From: Ornithinimicrobium laminariae
GTDB lineage: Bacteria; Actinomycetota; Actinomycetes; Actinomycetales; Dermatophilaceae
Length of the DNA stretch: 64,000 nucleotides
Assembly (NCBI RefSeq): GCF_019457945.1
Contig: NZ_JAHZSU010000001.1
Span: forward strand, 720,484-784,483
Direction of reading: 5' to 3'
Both the position numbers and the translations under genes were made by a program. Below the pieces are notes generated by a model. It was not told where the DNA came from, did not search any database, and worked only from the letters and a program-made list of their open reading frames with translations. Below are positions 8,634 through 16,271 of the stretch, in pieces. The stretch's first letter is position 1. Each line of letters starts with the position of its first letter.

Positions 8634-9521
8634 ATGTCTTCGCATACTCATTCTCGACAAGTAGTTGTCGGATATGACGCTTCTTCACCGTCGGAGGCTG
8701 CACTCAGGTGGGCTGCCCGTGCGGCCAAGAAGCGTGATCTCCCCCTGCTCGTCCTGCACGCTGCCGAGCGTATCCAATACACCCAGGATGAAGGCAGCGG
8801 CGTTTGGGACAAGAGCCGCGCCTTGGCAGACGCCAAGGACATCGCACAAGGTGGTGCCGAGCGCGTCACCGCGTCCTTCCCCGACGTTGAGGTGAAGACG
8901 GCTGGATCCCTGTTCACGGCCAAGGTCGCTCTCGGCGAGGTCTCCACCAACTCCTCGATGATGGTGCTCGGCACCAACGGTCGCGGCAAGGCTGGCAGCT
9001 TCCTGCTCGGCTCCACCGCCTACGCCATCGCTGGGTATGCGCGTTGCCCCGTCGTCATCGTGCAGGACGGCTCCGACGAGCTGCCCAGCAATGAGCACCC
9101 CATCGTGGTTGGCGTCAACGGCACCCCTGGCTCCGAGCGGGCCATGGAAACAGCTATTGATGCCGCGAAGGAGTGGGGCTCCTCCATCTCGCTGGTGAGC
9201 ACCTGGGCACCGGCTGAGCCGTGGACCAACGGGCCCGCTGGTTACACCTCTGTTGCTGAGGCATCGAAGGACTACCAGGCTTCCGCTGAGAAGGTCAACG
9301 CTGAGACCGTCGCCCGCGTCTCGGCCGAGTACCCCGACCTTAAGGTCACTGGCACCGTCGTTAAGGGCAAGCCGGTAGACGCTCTCGTCAAGGCCGCTGC
9401 AGGCGGTGGCCTGCTCGTGGTTGGTAAGCGTGGCTACGGCAGCCTGGTTGGCTCCACGGTCGGCTCCACCACGTTGGGTGTCCTTAACTCGGCCAAGTTG
9501 CCGATCATGGTCGTCGACTAA
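8634..9521 (+). CDS. universal stress protein, two tandem Usp domains
   Basis: 295 aa with two Usp folds, about residues 8-143 and 155-295. Each starts with a strand carrying an Asp/Asn (VVVGYDASSPSE; IVVGVNGTPGSE). Each ends with a nucleotide-binding G-x2-G-x9-G-S/T type motif (GTNGRGKAGSFLLGST; GKRGYGSLVGSTVGST). Tandem Usp proteins of this kind bind ATP and are induced by stress or hypoxia in actinobacteria. GAAAGG precedes the ATG. The gene runs opposite to its tad neighbours. Family is certain, the trigger is not known here. Confidence 0.92.
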   Translation: MSSHTHSRQVVVGYDASSPSEAALRWAARAAKKRDLPLLVLHAAERIQYTQDEGSGVWDKSRALADAKDIAQGGAERVTASFPDVEVKTAGSLFTAKVALGEVSTNSSMMVLGTNGRGKAGSFLLGSTAYAIAGYARCPVVIVQDGSDELPSNEHPIVVGVNGTPGSERAMETAIDAAKEWGSSISLVSTWAPAEPWTNGPAGYTSVAEASKDYQASAEKVNAETVARVSAEYPDLKVTGTVVKGKPVDALVKAAAGGGLLVVGKRGYGSLVGSTVGSTTLGVLNSAKLPIMVVD

Positions 9522-9540
9522 CTCGATCTTGCAGGTGCCT

Positions 9541-9571
9541 CGGGTGGTTCAGCGTTTCGCTGGACCACCCG
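9541..9571. terminator. bidirectional terminator
   Basis: A 14-bp stem (9541-9554 with 9558-9571, one G-T pair, 3-base loop) lies between the converging Usp gene and tadC. No long T-run on either side. Confidence 0.7.
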
Positions 9572-9577
9572 ACGCCA

Positions 9578-10177
9578 TTATGGCGAGACCCCAACATCCT
9601 GAGCAAGCGCGATGACGACCGGCACCACGGCGGTCAAGACGAAAGCTGGCAAAAACGCCAAGCCCAGCGGTAGCACCAGCCGGATGGCTAGTTTGGCTGT
9701 GGCCACTTCCAGCCCGATCAAGGCATCTCGTCGGGCGTCTTTGGCTGCATGCAACAGCAATGTTGACGGCGCCACCCCGGCCCGGCTGGCGAGTTGTAGA
9801 GCGTTGGCTGCAGGCTGCCAACGCTCCGGGGCTCTTCCCCAGGCTTGCGCATCGTCGTCGCCCATTGCGATCCGCATCGCTACCCCGGCCAACTCTTCAG
9901 ACAAGTCACCGTCCAACGCTTGGCTGACCGCGCGGATAGCGCCACGAACATCCGCGCCGCCCGACATCGCGAGCGCGAGCAGCTCCAACGCTTCCGGCAT
10001 CGTGGCCTGCCCACCAATGCCATCAGGGCTGCGCCTTCCACCTCGTGACGCCCGTCGACGGTGGGCTCGCCAACGAGAGATCCGCTGGGGCCATAAAAGC
10101 ACCGCCGCCGCCAGCAAGACACCACCACCCACCGCGGAGCCCGTCAGCAATGTCTCAGTTGCGATCAAAGCGCTCAC
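9578..10177 (-). CDS. tadC: TadC-like pilus inner-membrane protein (T2SS F family)
   Basis: 199 aa. The GTG start at 10177 overlaps the tadB stop as GTGA. The longer upstream frame to 10315 lies over tadB and is rejected. A membrane helix at about 8-24 leads to a cytoplasmic helical GspF domain (MPEALELLALAMSGG, later SRAGVAPSTLLLHAA), and a C-terminal hydrophobic pair (about 164-192) ends it. With TadB it forms the platform on which the TadA ATPase works. Third gene of tadA-tadB-tadC (Rv3657c equivalent). Confidence 0.8.
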   Translation of the reverse strand: MSALIATETLLTGSAVGGGVLLAAAVLLWPQRISRWRAHRRRASRGGRRSPDGIGGQATMPEALELLALAMSGGADVRGAIRAVSQALDGDLSEELAGVAMRIAMGDDDAQAWGRAPERWQPAANALQLASRAGVAPSTLLLHAAKDARRDALIGLEVATAKLAIRLVLPLGLAFLPAFVLTAVVPVVIALAQDVGVSP

Positions 10178-10848
10178 GTGAGCCGCCCTGTCACTGTGCA
10201 GATGAGTCGAGCAACGATGACGCGCCCGACCAGGATCAACGTCAAGCCGATAGCCAGCGCGGACATGCCCACAGGCGTGCCATAAAGCGCCGTAGGAGCA
10301 AACCCCATGCTCCAAGCCATCAGCACCCCACCCACCGGCAGCATCGACAGCAAGTTGCTGGTTGCTGTCGTCCCGGCCGTGGCCGCTGCGACCTTGCCTC
10401 GAAGCTCGCTACGGGATCGGCTGTCCAGCGCGCACGACCGCACGGCCTCCGCCAAGGGGCAGCCCAACCTTTCGCTGACGCGCCAGGCTCGTGCGAGCGC
10501 TGCAACATCTGGGTCTTGGCTGCGTCGTGCCAGCCTGGCCCATGACGAAGCCAATGGCTTGCCAGTGCGTGCGTCGTCAATCACGGACTGCCAGGCGGGG
10601 TCCCCACTCAATCGCGGGGATGATTCAACTGCCATGGAGATAGCGTTCGCGTGACTTAACCCGGCGCCCATGGCGGCAGCCAGCGCGTCTAAGAACGGCA
10701 CGACTCCCTTGCCTTTGGCTTGACGAGTCCGCCGCTCCACCCATTCTCTGACGCGCCAGCGCAGGCTTCGTCGGCTAGATACCCGAGGCATGCCGGGCCA
10801 CAACAGCACAGCCGAGGCCAGCAGAATGGCGCCTATCCAGGGACTCAC
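10174..10848 (-). CDS. tadB: TadB-like pilus inner-membrane protein (T2SS F family)
   Basis: 224 aa. The GTG start at 10848 overlaps the tadA stop (GTGA). One membrane helix lies at the N-terminus, then a cytoplasmic four-helix GspF region (VVPFLDALAAAMGAGLSHANAIS) and two C-terminal membrane segments (about 162-210). Its partner is tadC just downstream. Works with the TadA ATPase in assembling Flp pili. Rv3658c equivalent. Confidence 0.8.
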   Translation of the reverse strand: MSPWIGAILLASAVLLWPGMPRVSSRRSLRWRVREWVERRTRQAKGKGVVPFLDALAAAMGAGLSHANAISMAVESSPRLSGDPAWQSVIDDARTGKPLASSWARLARRSQDPDVAALARAWRVSERLGCPLAEAVRSCALDSRSRSELRGKVAAATAGTTATSNLLSMLPVGGVLMAWSMGFAPTALYGTPVGMSALAIGLTLILVGRVIVARLICTVTGRLT

Positions 10849-11927
10849 GACGCAACTCCCCGCGTCAGGCCTGAGCCCGGCGGAGGGCTCGCCCCTGGGA
10901 CCCGCGCGAGGAACTGTTTGAGCCCCGGGCCCGCAACCCAGCCTGCCGCGCCGCGACTCAAAGCTGCCTGCGTGCGTACGCCGTGGCGGTCGTTGGTGAA
11001 GACAGCCACCTCAGCGACCATCCGCTGGCCGCCGACTCCCCTACTGACGTGCACCGCCACATCAAGGGCAGAGGCCAGTTGGGCGTCGACGGCTGCTGGC
11101 GACATGTCAGCCAAGGCCCCAAGTGCTTGGAACCGAGACACGAAATCGCCAGTCGAGTTGGCGTGCAGCGTCCCGCAGCCACCCTCGTGGCCAGTGTTCA
11201 TCGCAGTCAGCAACTCACGCACTTCAGCGCCTCTGACCTCGCCTAAGACGAGTCGATCGGGACGCATCCGCAACGACTGCTGCACCAACGTGGTGAGGCT
11301 GATGCCACCGCGCCCCTCGACGTTGGCGGAGCGTCCCGCCAGGTACACCACATGCGGATGATCCACCCTCAACTCACGGGTGTCTTCGACAATGACAAGC
11401 CGCTCGCCCGGGCCCGCCAAGCTCAGCAAGGCTCCCAACAAAGTCGTCTTCCCGCTGCCCGTGCCTCCACCAATCACGAAGGCAGCACGACTTTCAACCA
11501 TGCGTTGGAGCACTCGGACGAGGTAGTCATCGACCATTCCCCACCGGCGCAAGTCGGTCAGGCCAGGGACCACACGTCGCGGCACTCGCAGGCTGACATG
11601 TGCTCCGCCCTCCACCAACGGAGGCAGAAGGGCATGAAGGCGGATACCACCAGGTAGGAGCCCATCGACGTAAGGCGCAGCATCGTCTAATCGTTTGCCC
11701 GCAGCGCTGGCTAACCGGACCGCAAGTCGGCGCAACATCGCCTCGTCGCCGAATCGGTCGAGGACTTTCTCTAGCCCCTGTCCGCGGTCCAGCCAGACCG
11801 CGCCGACCCCGTTGACCAAGATGTCGGTTACGGCCACATCCGCTAAGAGCGGCGCGAGAGGGCCGAGGTCAGCCTGCCATGTGGTGGCCGATGCGATCGT
11901 GGGTGATGCGGTCGCGGTAGATGCCAT
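10845..11927 (-). CDS. tadA: TadA/CpaF-type secretion ATPase
   Basis: 360 aa. Hexameric ATPase that powers Flp/Tad pilus assembly from the cytoplasmic face. Walker A is GGGTGSGKTT (153-162). It is followed by an Asp box (VIVEDTREL), a Walker B-like LVLGEVRGAE, and the His-box segment NTGHEGGCGTLHANS. The N-terminal domain is short, as in actinobacterial TadA. First gene of tadA-tadB-tadC with 4-base overlaps. Mycobacteria carry the SSD gene (Rv3660c) upstream; here that gene is missing and a small RNA lies upstream instead. Confidence 0.92.
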   Translation of the reverse strand: MASTATASPTIASATTWQADLGPLAPLLADVAVTDILVNGVGAVWLDRGQGLEKVLDRFGDEAMLRRLAVRLASAAGKRLDDAAPYVDGLLPGGIRLHALLPPLVEGGAHVSLRVPRRVVPGLTDLRRWGMVDDYLVRVLQRMVESRAAFVIGGGTGSGKTTLLGALLSLAGPGERLVIVEDTRELRVDHPHVVYLAGRSANVEGRGGISLTTLVQQSLRMRPDRLVLGEVRGAEVRELLTAMNTGHEGGCGTLHANSTGDFVSRFQALGALADMSPAAVDAQLASALDVAVHVSRGVGGQRMVAEVAVFTNDRHGVRTQAALSRGAAGWVAGPGLKQFLARVPGASPPPGSGLTRGVAS

Positions 11928-12009
11928 AAGAAGAACCTTGCAGCCGGCTACGACTAGAGGGCACCCGGCTGTGAGCGTGTGGAGGAAAGAGGCCCGAGCT
12001 CTATCGTGT

Positions 12010-12117
12010 GGAGGAAGAAGATGGGGGGACGGCCCCCGCTGGGGGGTGCGGAGGCCGTCGACGTACAGCCCTGGGGGAGGGCTGCACGCCAGCGCTCAAC
12101 CCGAAGGGAGCGCTCGG
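12010..12117 (-). ncRNA. 6C-type small RNA, copy 1 (tadA side)
   Basis: Read on the minus strand there are two hairpins with C-only loops. The first has stem 12066-12072/12078-12084 with loop CCCCC. The second has a 12-bp stem 12048-12059/12028-12039 (one G-U pair) with loop ACCCCCCA. A CCCCCCATCTTCTTCC tail follows. Paired hairpins with runs of about six C in the loops define the actinobacterial 6C RNA (M. tuberculosis B11), which in mycobacteria lies just beyond Rv3660c next to the tad genes on the same strand, as here. The protein gene that normally separates it from tadA has been lost. The 5' end near 12117 is inferred from the promoter. Confidence 0.7.
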
Positions 12118-12120
12118 TTT

Positions 12121-12150
12121 AGTATGCGCACGTTGTTGATGGTGTCGCAA
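12121..12150 (-). promoter_or_regulatory. promoter of 6C-type RNA copy 1
   Basis: On the minus strand, -35 TTGCGA (12150-12145), 18-base spacer, -10 CATACT (12126-12121). This predicts a transcript start near 12117-12114, just before the first hairpin region. Confidence 0.6.
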
Positions 12151-12255
12151 CCGCTCCAACCTGGGCGCATTCTGAATATTCGCTCATTCACCCCCGGCGT
12201 CCTTGCGTCCCAGCGCAACCCACGATTTGCCGTGTTTAGAAATTGCTCAGGCTCC

Positions 12256-12512
12256 GATGCCGCGTGGAACGCGCTCGCACAGCGCTAGCGCGCCATTCAC
12301 GGAAGTTTGGGGTGCGGCGGTGGCGACCCGAGGGAACAGTGCGTGCTCTCAAGTCATCGCGTCGGGGCAAGCCCGGCGCGGTCGGTCCAATCGTGGACTG
12401 GCCTCGCGTGGGTCCACGGATCGTCACCGCCGGAGGTGCTTGACCTGCAAGAACCTCTATGTACTGGTCTACACCCGGGCGGTAGGCAATAGCAAGAGGT
12501 GGCCCGCTTTCT
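12256..12512 (+). ncRNA. candidate Ms1-like (6S-like) small RNA
   Basis: This roughly 360-base gap holds no credible protein. The plus strand can form a long rod: a 12-bp stem 12315-12326/12421-12432 (one G-U pair) encloses about 94 bases, including a 10-bp hairpin 12380-12389/12394-12403. A CGGGC/GCCCG stem (12476-12480/12502-12506) and a pyrimidine tail CTTTCTTCATCT end it just before the stop of the converging gene. In M. tuberculosis the Ms1 RNA (MTS2823) occupies the same slot, convergent with Rv3662c and beyond 6C RNA. Ends and promoter are not clear (possible CAGGCT at 12248-12253). Identification rests on position and structure, not on sequence match. Confidence 0.42.
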
Positions 12513-12516
12513 TCAT

Positions 12517-13431
12517 CTATTGCGTGCGGCCAGCCAGCACAGCGTCGGCGATTTTCTGTCCTTCAATCGCGGCCAAAGTCATCCCCTGGCCACAGTGCTG
12601 GATCCACAGCGCCACTCCCTGCGAGCCGCCCTGGCAGTACGACAGCAGAGCACCGCGATAGTCGGCACCGATTTTGACGGCATGGCCCGCTTCAGGGACC
12701 GCCACCCCCGTGGGATCCAAACCGCCGGCTCGGACGATGAGCCGCTCCAGCGCCCTAGCCACCAGTGCGTTGCCCTGGACAAAGGGTCGCGCCGCGATGA
12801 TCTCGGCGTGCGCGATGGCGGCAATCACCAAGGTCGGCAGTGAGCCTGATGGGACCAGTGGCAACAGGTCTGCCACGGCGTTAAGTCTCAATCGTGCCTC
12901 ATCAGCGCTCGGCGGGGGGCCCAGATCAGACCACTCACCACACGTCTCGCCCTCAACTCTGGGCCGTCCGACCTGATCCGCTGGCAACAACCCCGAGGCT
13001 GCTGCGACATGAAGGCGGGAAATCACCTGGCGCCCCGCCCGAAGGTCTGCATTCGTGACTTCTTCGGTCGCTGCGGTGACCTGGACAGCGGCACGCACCG
13101 TAGCCCACACGGGATCAGGGCTATCCGGCCATGCGGTCGCACCCCGCATCACATCGCGGATCACCTCCACACTGCCGCGAGAGCCTGCAACCTCGGCTCC
13201 CTCCAGCAGAGCGGTCACAGTCGCCCCACGCACTCGGGACTCAGCCGCAGCCTGAGGTATGCGGCGGCGCAAGGCTTGGTGCCATCTCAACTCCGTGCAG
13301 GCCTGGCGTGCTTCCTCCACCGACTCGCTGACTCCAGGCAGTTTTGCCAGTCCGCGAATGGCCTGAACCGCTGGCCCCTCGTGTTGCGGGGCGGCGGGCC
13401 GTGGTTTGGGTGGCATTGCAGGCATCGACAC
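12517..13431 (-). CDS. Fic-like protein with degenerate active-site motif
   Basis: 304 aa. Around residues 214-227 it has ARPFVQGNALVARA, which aligns with the Fic motif HPFxxGNGRxxR. The His is replaced by Ala/Arg, and the second GN-G-R part reads NAL, so AMP transfer by the usual mechanism is unlikely. The preceding helix (TLVIAAIAHAEIIAA) also matches the Fic fold. The N-terminal part (about 40-150) has a TALLEGAEVAGS segment. The GTG start at 13431 follows TAGCCT by 6 bases. Homologues sit at this place next to the 6C/Ms1 RNA genes and acs in actinobacteria. Role unknown. Confidence 0.7.
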   Translation of the reverse strand: MSMPAMPPKPRPAAPQHEGPAVQAIRGLAKLPGVSESVEEARQACTELRWHQALRRRIPQAAAESRVRGATVTALLEGAEVAGSRGSVEVIRDVMRGATAWPDSPDPVWATVRAAVQVTAATEEVTNADLRAGRQVISRLHVAAASGLLPADQVGRPRVEGETCGEWSDLGPPPSADEARLRLNAVADLLPLVPSGSLPTLVIAAIAHAEIIAARPFVQGNALVARALERLIVRAGGLDPTGVAVPEAGHAVKIGADYRGALLSYCQGGSQGVALWIQHCGQGMTLAAIEGQKIADAVLAGRTQ

Positions 13432-13437
13432 GCCTTG

Positions 13438-13443
13438 AGGCTA
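13438..13443 (-). promoter_or_regulatory. -10 box of leaderless promoter (Fic-like gene)
   Basis: TAGCCT on the minus strand, 6 bases before the GTG at 13431. It supports that GTG over the in-frame ATG two codons later. Confidence 0.45.
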
Positions 13444-13536
13444 CGTGGTCCTGGCCCAGCACGGCCCGTCATCTTGCCGAATCGACCACAAAGAGGTTGA
13501 GTGAGGAGTCCATGCGTTGATGTCTGAGGAGGCACT

Positions 13537-15498
13537 GTGGCTGAAGAGTCGTTGTCCAATTTGCTGCATGAGGACCGCAACTTCCCACCGAGTGAGGAGT
13601 TTGTCGCCCAAGCAAACGGGACGCAAGCGCTGTATGACGCTGCCGCTGCTGACCGTGAGGGGTTTTGGGCTGACCAGGCCCGCGAGATCATCAGTTGGGA
13701 CACGGACTTCAGCGAGACGCTTGACTGGAGCGAAAAGCCCTTCGCCAAGTGGTTTGTGGGCGGCAAGCTCAACGCGTGCGTGAATGCCGTCGACCGTCAC
13801 GTCGAGGCTGGAAACGGCGACCGCGTGGCCTTCCACTTTGTGGGAGAGCCCGGGGACCGGCAGGACACCACGTATGCCGAACTCCACGAAAAAGTGCAGC
13901 GTGCCGCAAACGCGTTGATCGCGCTGGGCGTGGAAACCGGCGACCGCGTCGCCATCTATCTGCCAATGATCCCCGAGGCCGTCGTGGCAATGCTGGCCTG
14001 CGCTCGCCTGGGCGCACCGCACTCCGTCGTCTTCGGCGGATTTTCTGCTGACGCCCTGCGCGCTCGCATTTCGGACGGCGAAGCCAAGGTCGTGATCACC
14101 GCCGATGGCGGCTTCCGCAAGGGCAAGGCAGCCACACTGAAGCCCGCCGTCGATAAGGCCATCTCCGGGGAAACTACGGTCACCAACGTGTTAGTCGTGC
14201 GTCGCACCGAGTCCGATGTCGACATGGTCGAGGGCCGAGACCTCTGGTGGCACGAGGCACTGGACGCTGCCGAGCCCACGCATACCCCCGAGTTTTTCGA
14301 CTCCGAGCACCCGTTGTTCATCCTGTACACCTCGGGCACCACGGGCAAGCCCAAAGGCATCTTGCACACCACCGGCGGCTACCTCACGCAGACGGCCTTC
14401 ACCAGCAAGTACGTCCACGACATCCACCCGGAGAAAGACGTCTACTGGTGCACGGCCGACGTTGGCTGGGTGACCGGCCACTCTTACGTCAGCTACGGCC
14501 CGATGGCCCTCGGCGCCACGCAGGTCATCTATGAAGGCACTCCCGACTCGCCCCACAAGGGCCGCTGGTGGGAGATCGTGCAAGACCTCGGTGTGACCGT
14601 CTTCTACACCGCTCCGACAGCCATTCGTGCCTGCATGAAGTGGGGTCGGGACATCCCCGATGGGTATGACCTGTCGTCGCTGCGGGTGCTCGGCTCAGTT
14701 GGCGAGCCAATCAACCCCGAAGCCTGGGTTTGGTACTCCGAGGTCGTTGGCCATGGCAAGGCACCGATTGTTGACACCTGGTGGCAGACCGAAACGGGTG
14801 CCGTCATGATCAGCCCGATGCCCGGCGTAACCGCCACCCGCCCCGGATCAGCCCAGTTGGCCATCCCCGGCATCGAAGTTGACGTCGTCGACGAGTCCGG
14901 CGCCTCCGTCCCTGACGGGTCGGGTGGATACCTTGTGGTCAAGGAGCCGTGGCCGGCGATGCTGCGCGGTATCTGGGGCGACCCTGAGCGCTATGTCGAC
15001 ACCTACTGGTCGCGGTTTGAGGAGTTCTACTTCGCCGGCGACGGCGCCAAGAAGGACTCCGATGGCAACATCTGGGTGCTCGGCCGCGTCGATGACGTCA
15101 TGAACGTCTCGGGTCACCGCCTCTCCACCTCAGAGATTGAGTCAGCTTTGGTCTCGCACTCATCGGTGGCCGAGGCTGCAGTCGTGGGAGCAACCGACCC
15201 CATGACCGGCCAGGCAGTATGCGCGTTCGTCATCTTGCGCGGCGAGGCTGTAGCCGCAGGCGAACAGCAGGGCGAAGAGTTGGTCACCGCTCTTCGCAAT
15301 CACGTTGCCGATCAGATCGGGCCGATCGCAAAGCCGCGTCAGATCATGGTGGTCGCTGAGTTACCCAAGACACGCTCCGGCAAGATCATGCGACGACTCC
15401 TGCGCGACGTCGCTGAAAAACGCGATGTTGGTGACGTGACAACACTCGCTGATTCAACCGTGATGGACGCGATTTCCGCAGAAATGAAGGAGAACTAA
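13537..15498 (+). CDS. acs: acetyl-CoA synthetase (AMP-forming)
   Basis: 653 aa, full length for the family. Turns acetate, ATP and CoA into acetyl-CoA through acetyl-AMP. Visible: the P-loop-like YTSGTTGKPKG (about 264-274), WWQTETG (core A5), an adenylate-binding YxxGD-type FYFAGDGA, and the C-terminal TRSGKIMRR with the catalytic Lys at about 615. That Lys is the one reversibly acetylated by Pat-type enzymes. GAGGAGG before the GTG at 13537 decides the start. Divergent from the Fic-like gene. Equivalent of mycobacterial Rv3667. Confidence 0.96.
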   Translation: MAEESLSNLLHEDRNFPPSEEFVAQANGTQALYDAAAADREGFWADQAREIISWDTDFSETLDWSEKPFAKWFVGGKLNACVNAVDRHVEAGNGDRVAFHFVGEPGDRQDTTYAELHEKVQRAANALIALGVETGDRVAIYLPMIPEAVVAMLACARLGAPHSVVFGGFSADALRARISDGEAKVVITADGGFRKGKAATLKPAVDKAISGETTVTNVLVVRRTESDVDMVEGRDLWWHEALDAAEPTHTPEFFDSEHPLFILYTSGTTGKPKGILHTTGGYLTQTAFTSKYVHDIHPEKDVYWCTADVGWVTGHSYVSYGPMALGATQVIYEGTPDSPHKGRWWEIVQDLGVTVFYTAPTAIRACMKWGRDIPDGYDLSSLRVLGSVGEPINPEAWVWYSEVVGHGKAPIVDTWWQTETGAVMISPMPGVTATRPGSAQLAIPGIEVDVVDESGASVPDGSGGYLVVKEPWPAMLRGIWGDPERYVDTYWSRFEEFYFAGDGAKKDSDGNIWVLGRVDDVMNVSGHRLSTSEIESALVSHSSVAEAAVVGATDPMTGQAVCAFVILRGEAVAAGEQQGEELVTALRNHVADQIGPIAKPRQIMVVAELPKTRSGKIMRRLLRDVAEKRDVGDVTTLADSTVMDAISAEMKEN

Positions 15499-15652
15499 CC
15501 CTCTGTTGACTTCGGCGGCCAAGATTTTGCCAAAAACTTACTCAATATGGGGCGAAGCACCGCGCTTGAGCAGGCAGAATAGATACATCGACGCGGAGCG
15601 GTGCTGCAAAGCATCTGCCCACTGGCTGTCACGGGACCGGTGAAGTGTCGAA

Positions 15653-15695
15653 GGGAGGTTACCCGGCACAAACAGGGGGTGTCGGGTAACCTCCC
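15653..15695 (+). other. 13-bp perfect hairpin, 17-base loop
   Basis: Arms 15653-15665 and 15683-15695 pair perfectly. AAAACTTTCTC follows on the plus strand. It could be a first terminator of acs or the body of a small RNA that ends at the next hairpin. Confidence 0.5.
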
Positions 15696-15703
15696 AAAAC
15701 TTT

Positions 15704-15737
15704 CTCAGGGCCACGCATCACGATGCGTGGCCCTGAG
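15704..15737. terminator. 16-bp perfect hairpin terminator
   Basis: Arms 15704-15719 and 15722-15737 pair perfectly with a 2-base centre; TCGTTGTCT follows. Probably ends the acs transcript or a small RNA downstream of acs. Confidence 0.7.
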
Positions 15738-15818
15738 TCGTTGTCTCCGCTCATCCCCTTTGTGGCACGCCACACCTCCCCAGTCCGGGTTCGAGTGCGA
15801 ACGGCGCAGGTGAGGCGT

Positions 15819-15824
15819 TAGAGT
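15819..15824 (+). promoter_or_regulatory. -10 box of leaderless promoter (holin-like gene)
   Basis: TAGAGT, exactly 7 bases before the ATG at 15832. No ribosome site is present. Confidence 0.5.
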
Positions 15825-15831
15825 TACGCGC

Positions 15832-16266
15832 ATGGCTCTCTCTTCATCCAAACCCTCGACCGTTGACAACCAGGGCATTGCCCCGGAGCGCACCATTGGT
15901 CAGATGGTCGCTGACGCCACCGCTGACGTCTCCGGTCTGGTGCGCAGCGAGATTGAGCTCGCTAAGACCGAGATCAAGAACGACGTCATGCACGGCGGCA
16001 AGGGTGCCGGGATGTTCATCGGCGCTGGCGTGCTCGCCCTGTATGCGTTCGGTCTTCTGCTCTTGGCCGCGGCGTGGGGAATCGTGGCCGCTGGTCTGCC
16101 CGTGTGGGCTGGTCTGCTCATCGTTGCCGGTGTGCTGTTGCTGATCTGCGCGATCCTTGGCCTGGTTGGCAAGAAGCAAATCGACAAGGTGCAGGGCAAG
16201 CCGGTCAAGACGATTGACAATGCCCAGCGCACGATCGCCGCGGTGAAGCCCGCCGCCAAGCAGTAG
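15832..16266 (+). CDS. phage holin-like membrane protein (actinobacterial Holin-X family)
   Basis: 144 aa. The N-terminal segment TIGQMVADATADVSGLVRSE is typical of the family. It is followed by ELAKTEIKNDV and two membrane helices (about 58-82 and 87-111), then a basic tail. Despite the family name these are ordinary chromosomal genes, and nothing phage-like surrounds it. It lies after acs, as in many actinobacteria, and converges on the Nudix gene with 5 bases between. Function unknown. Confidence 0.82.
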   Translation: MALSSSKPSTVDNQGIAPERTIGQMVADATADVSGLVRSEIELAKTEIKNDVMHGGKGAGMFIGAGVLALYAFGLLLLAAAWGIVAAGLPVWAGLLIVAGVLLLICAILGLVGKKQIDKVQGKPVKTIDNAQRTIAAVKPAAKQ

Positions 16267-16271
16267 GACTG

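Larger units (their letters stand above)
15499..15818 (+). other. intergenic with two strong hairpins
   Basis: This 330-base gap between acs and the holin-like gene has no protein gene. It holds AGCACCGC/GCGGTGCT pairing around 15557-15605 and two long hairpins, listed separately. A structured 3' UTR of acs or an independent small RNA are both possible. Confidence 0.45.

Noticed and set aside
12203..12661. 152-codon plus-strand frame over the Ms1 candidate and the end of the Fic-like gene
   Set aside because: No family likeness, no ribosome site or -10 spacing, and it runs into the conserved minus-strand gene.
15653..15695. Third 6C RNA (hairpin with C5 in the loop on the minus strand)
   Set aside because: Only one loop is C-rich, the partner hairpin lacks a C-loop, and the exit tail is on the wrong side.
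15832..16266. Prophage remnant suggested by the holin-like protein
   Set aside because: No integrase, lysin, terminase or att-like repeats nearby; the gene sits in a conserved chromosomal order.
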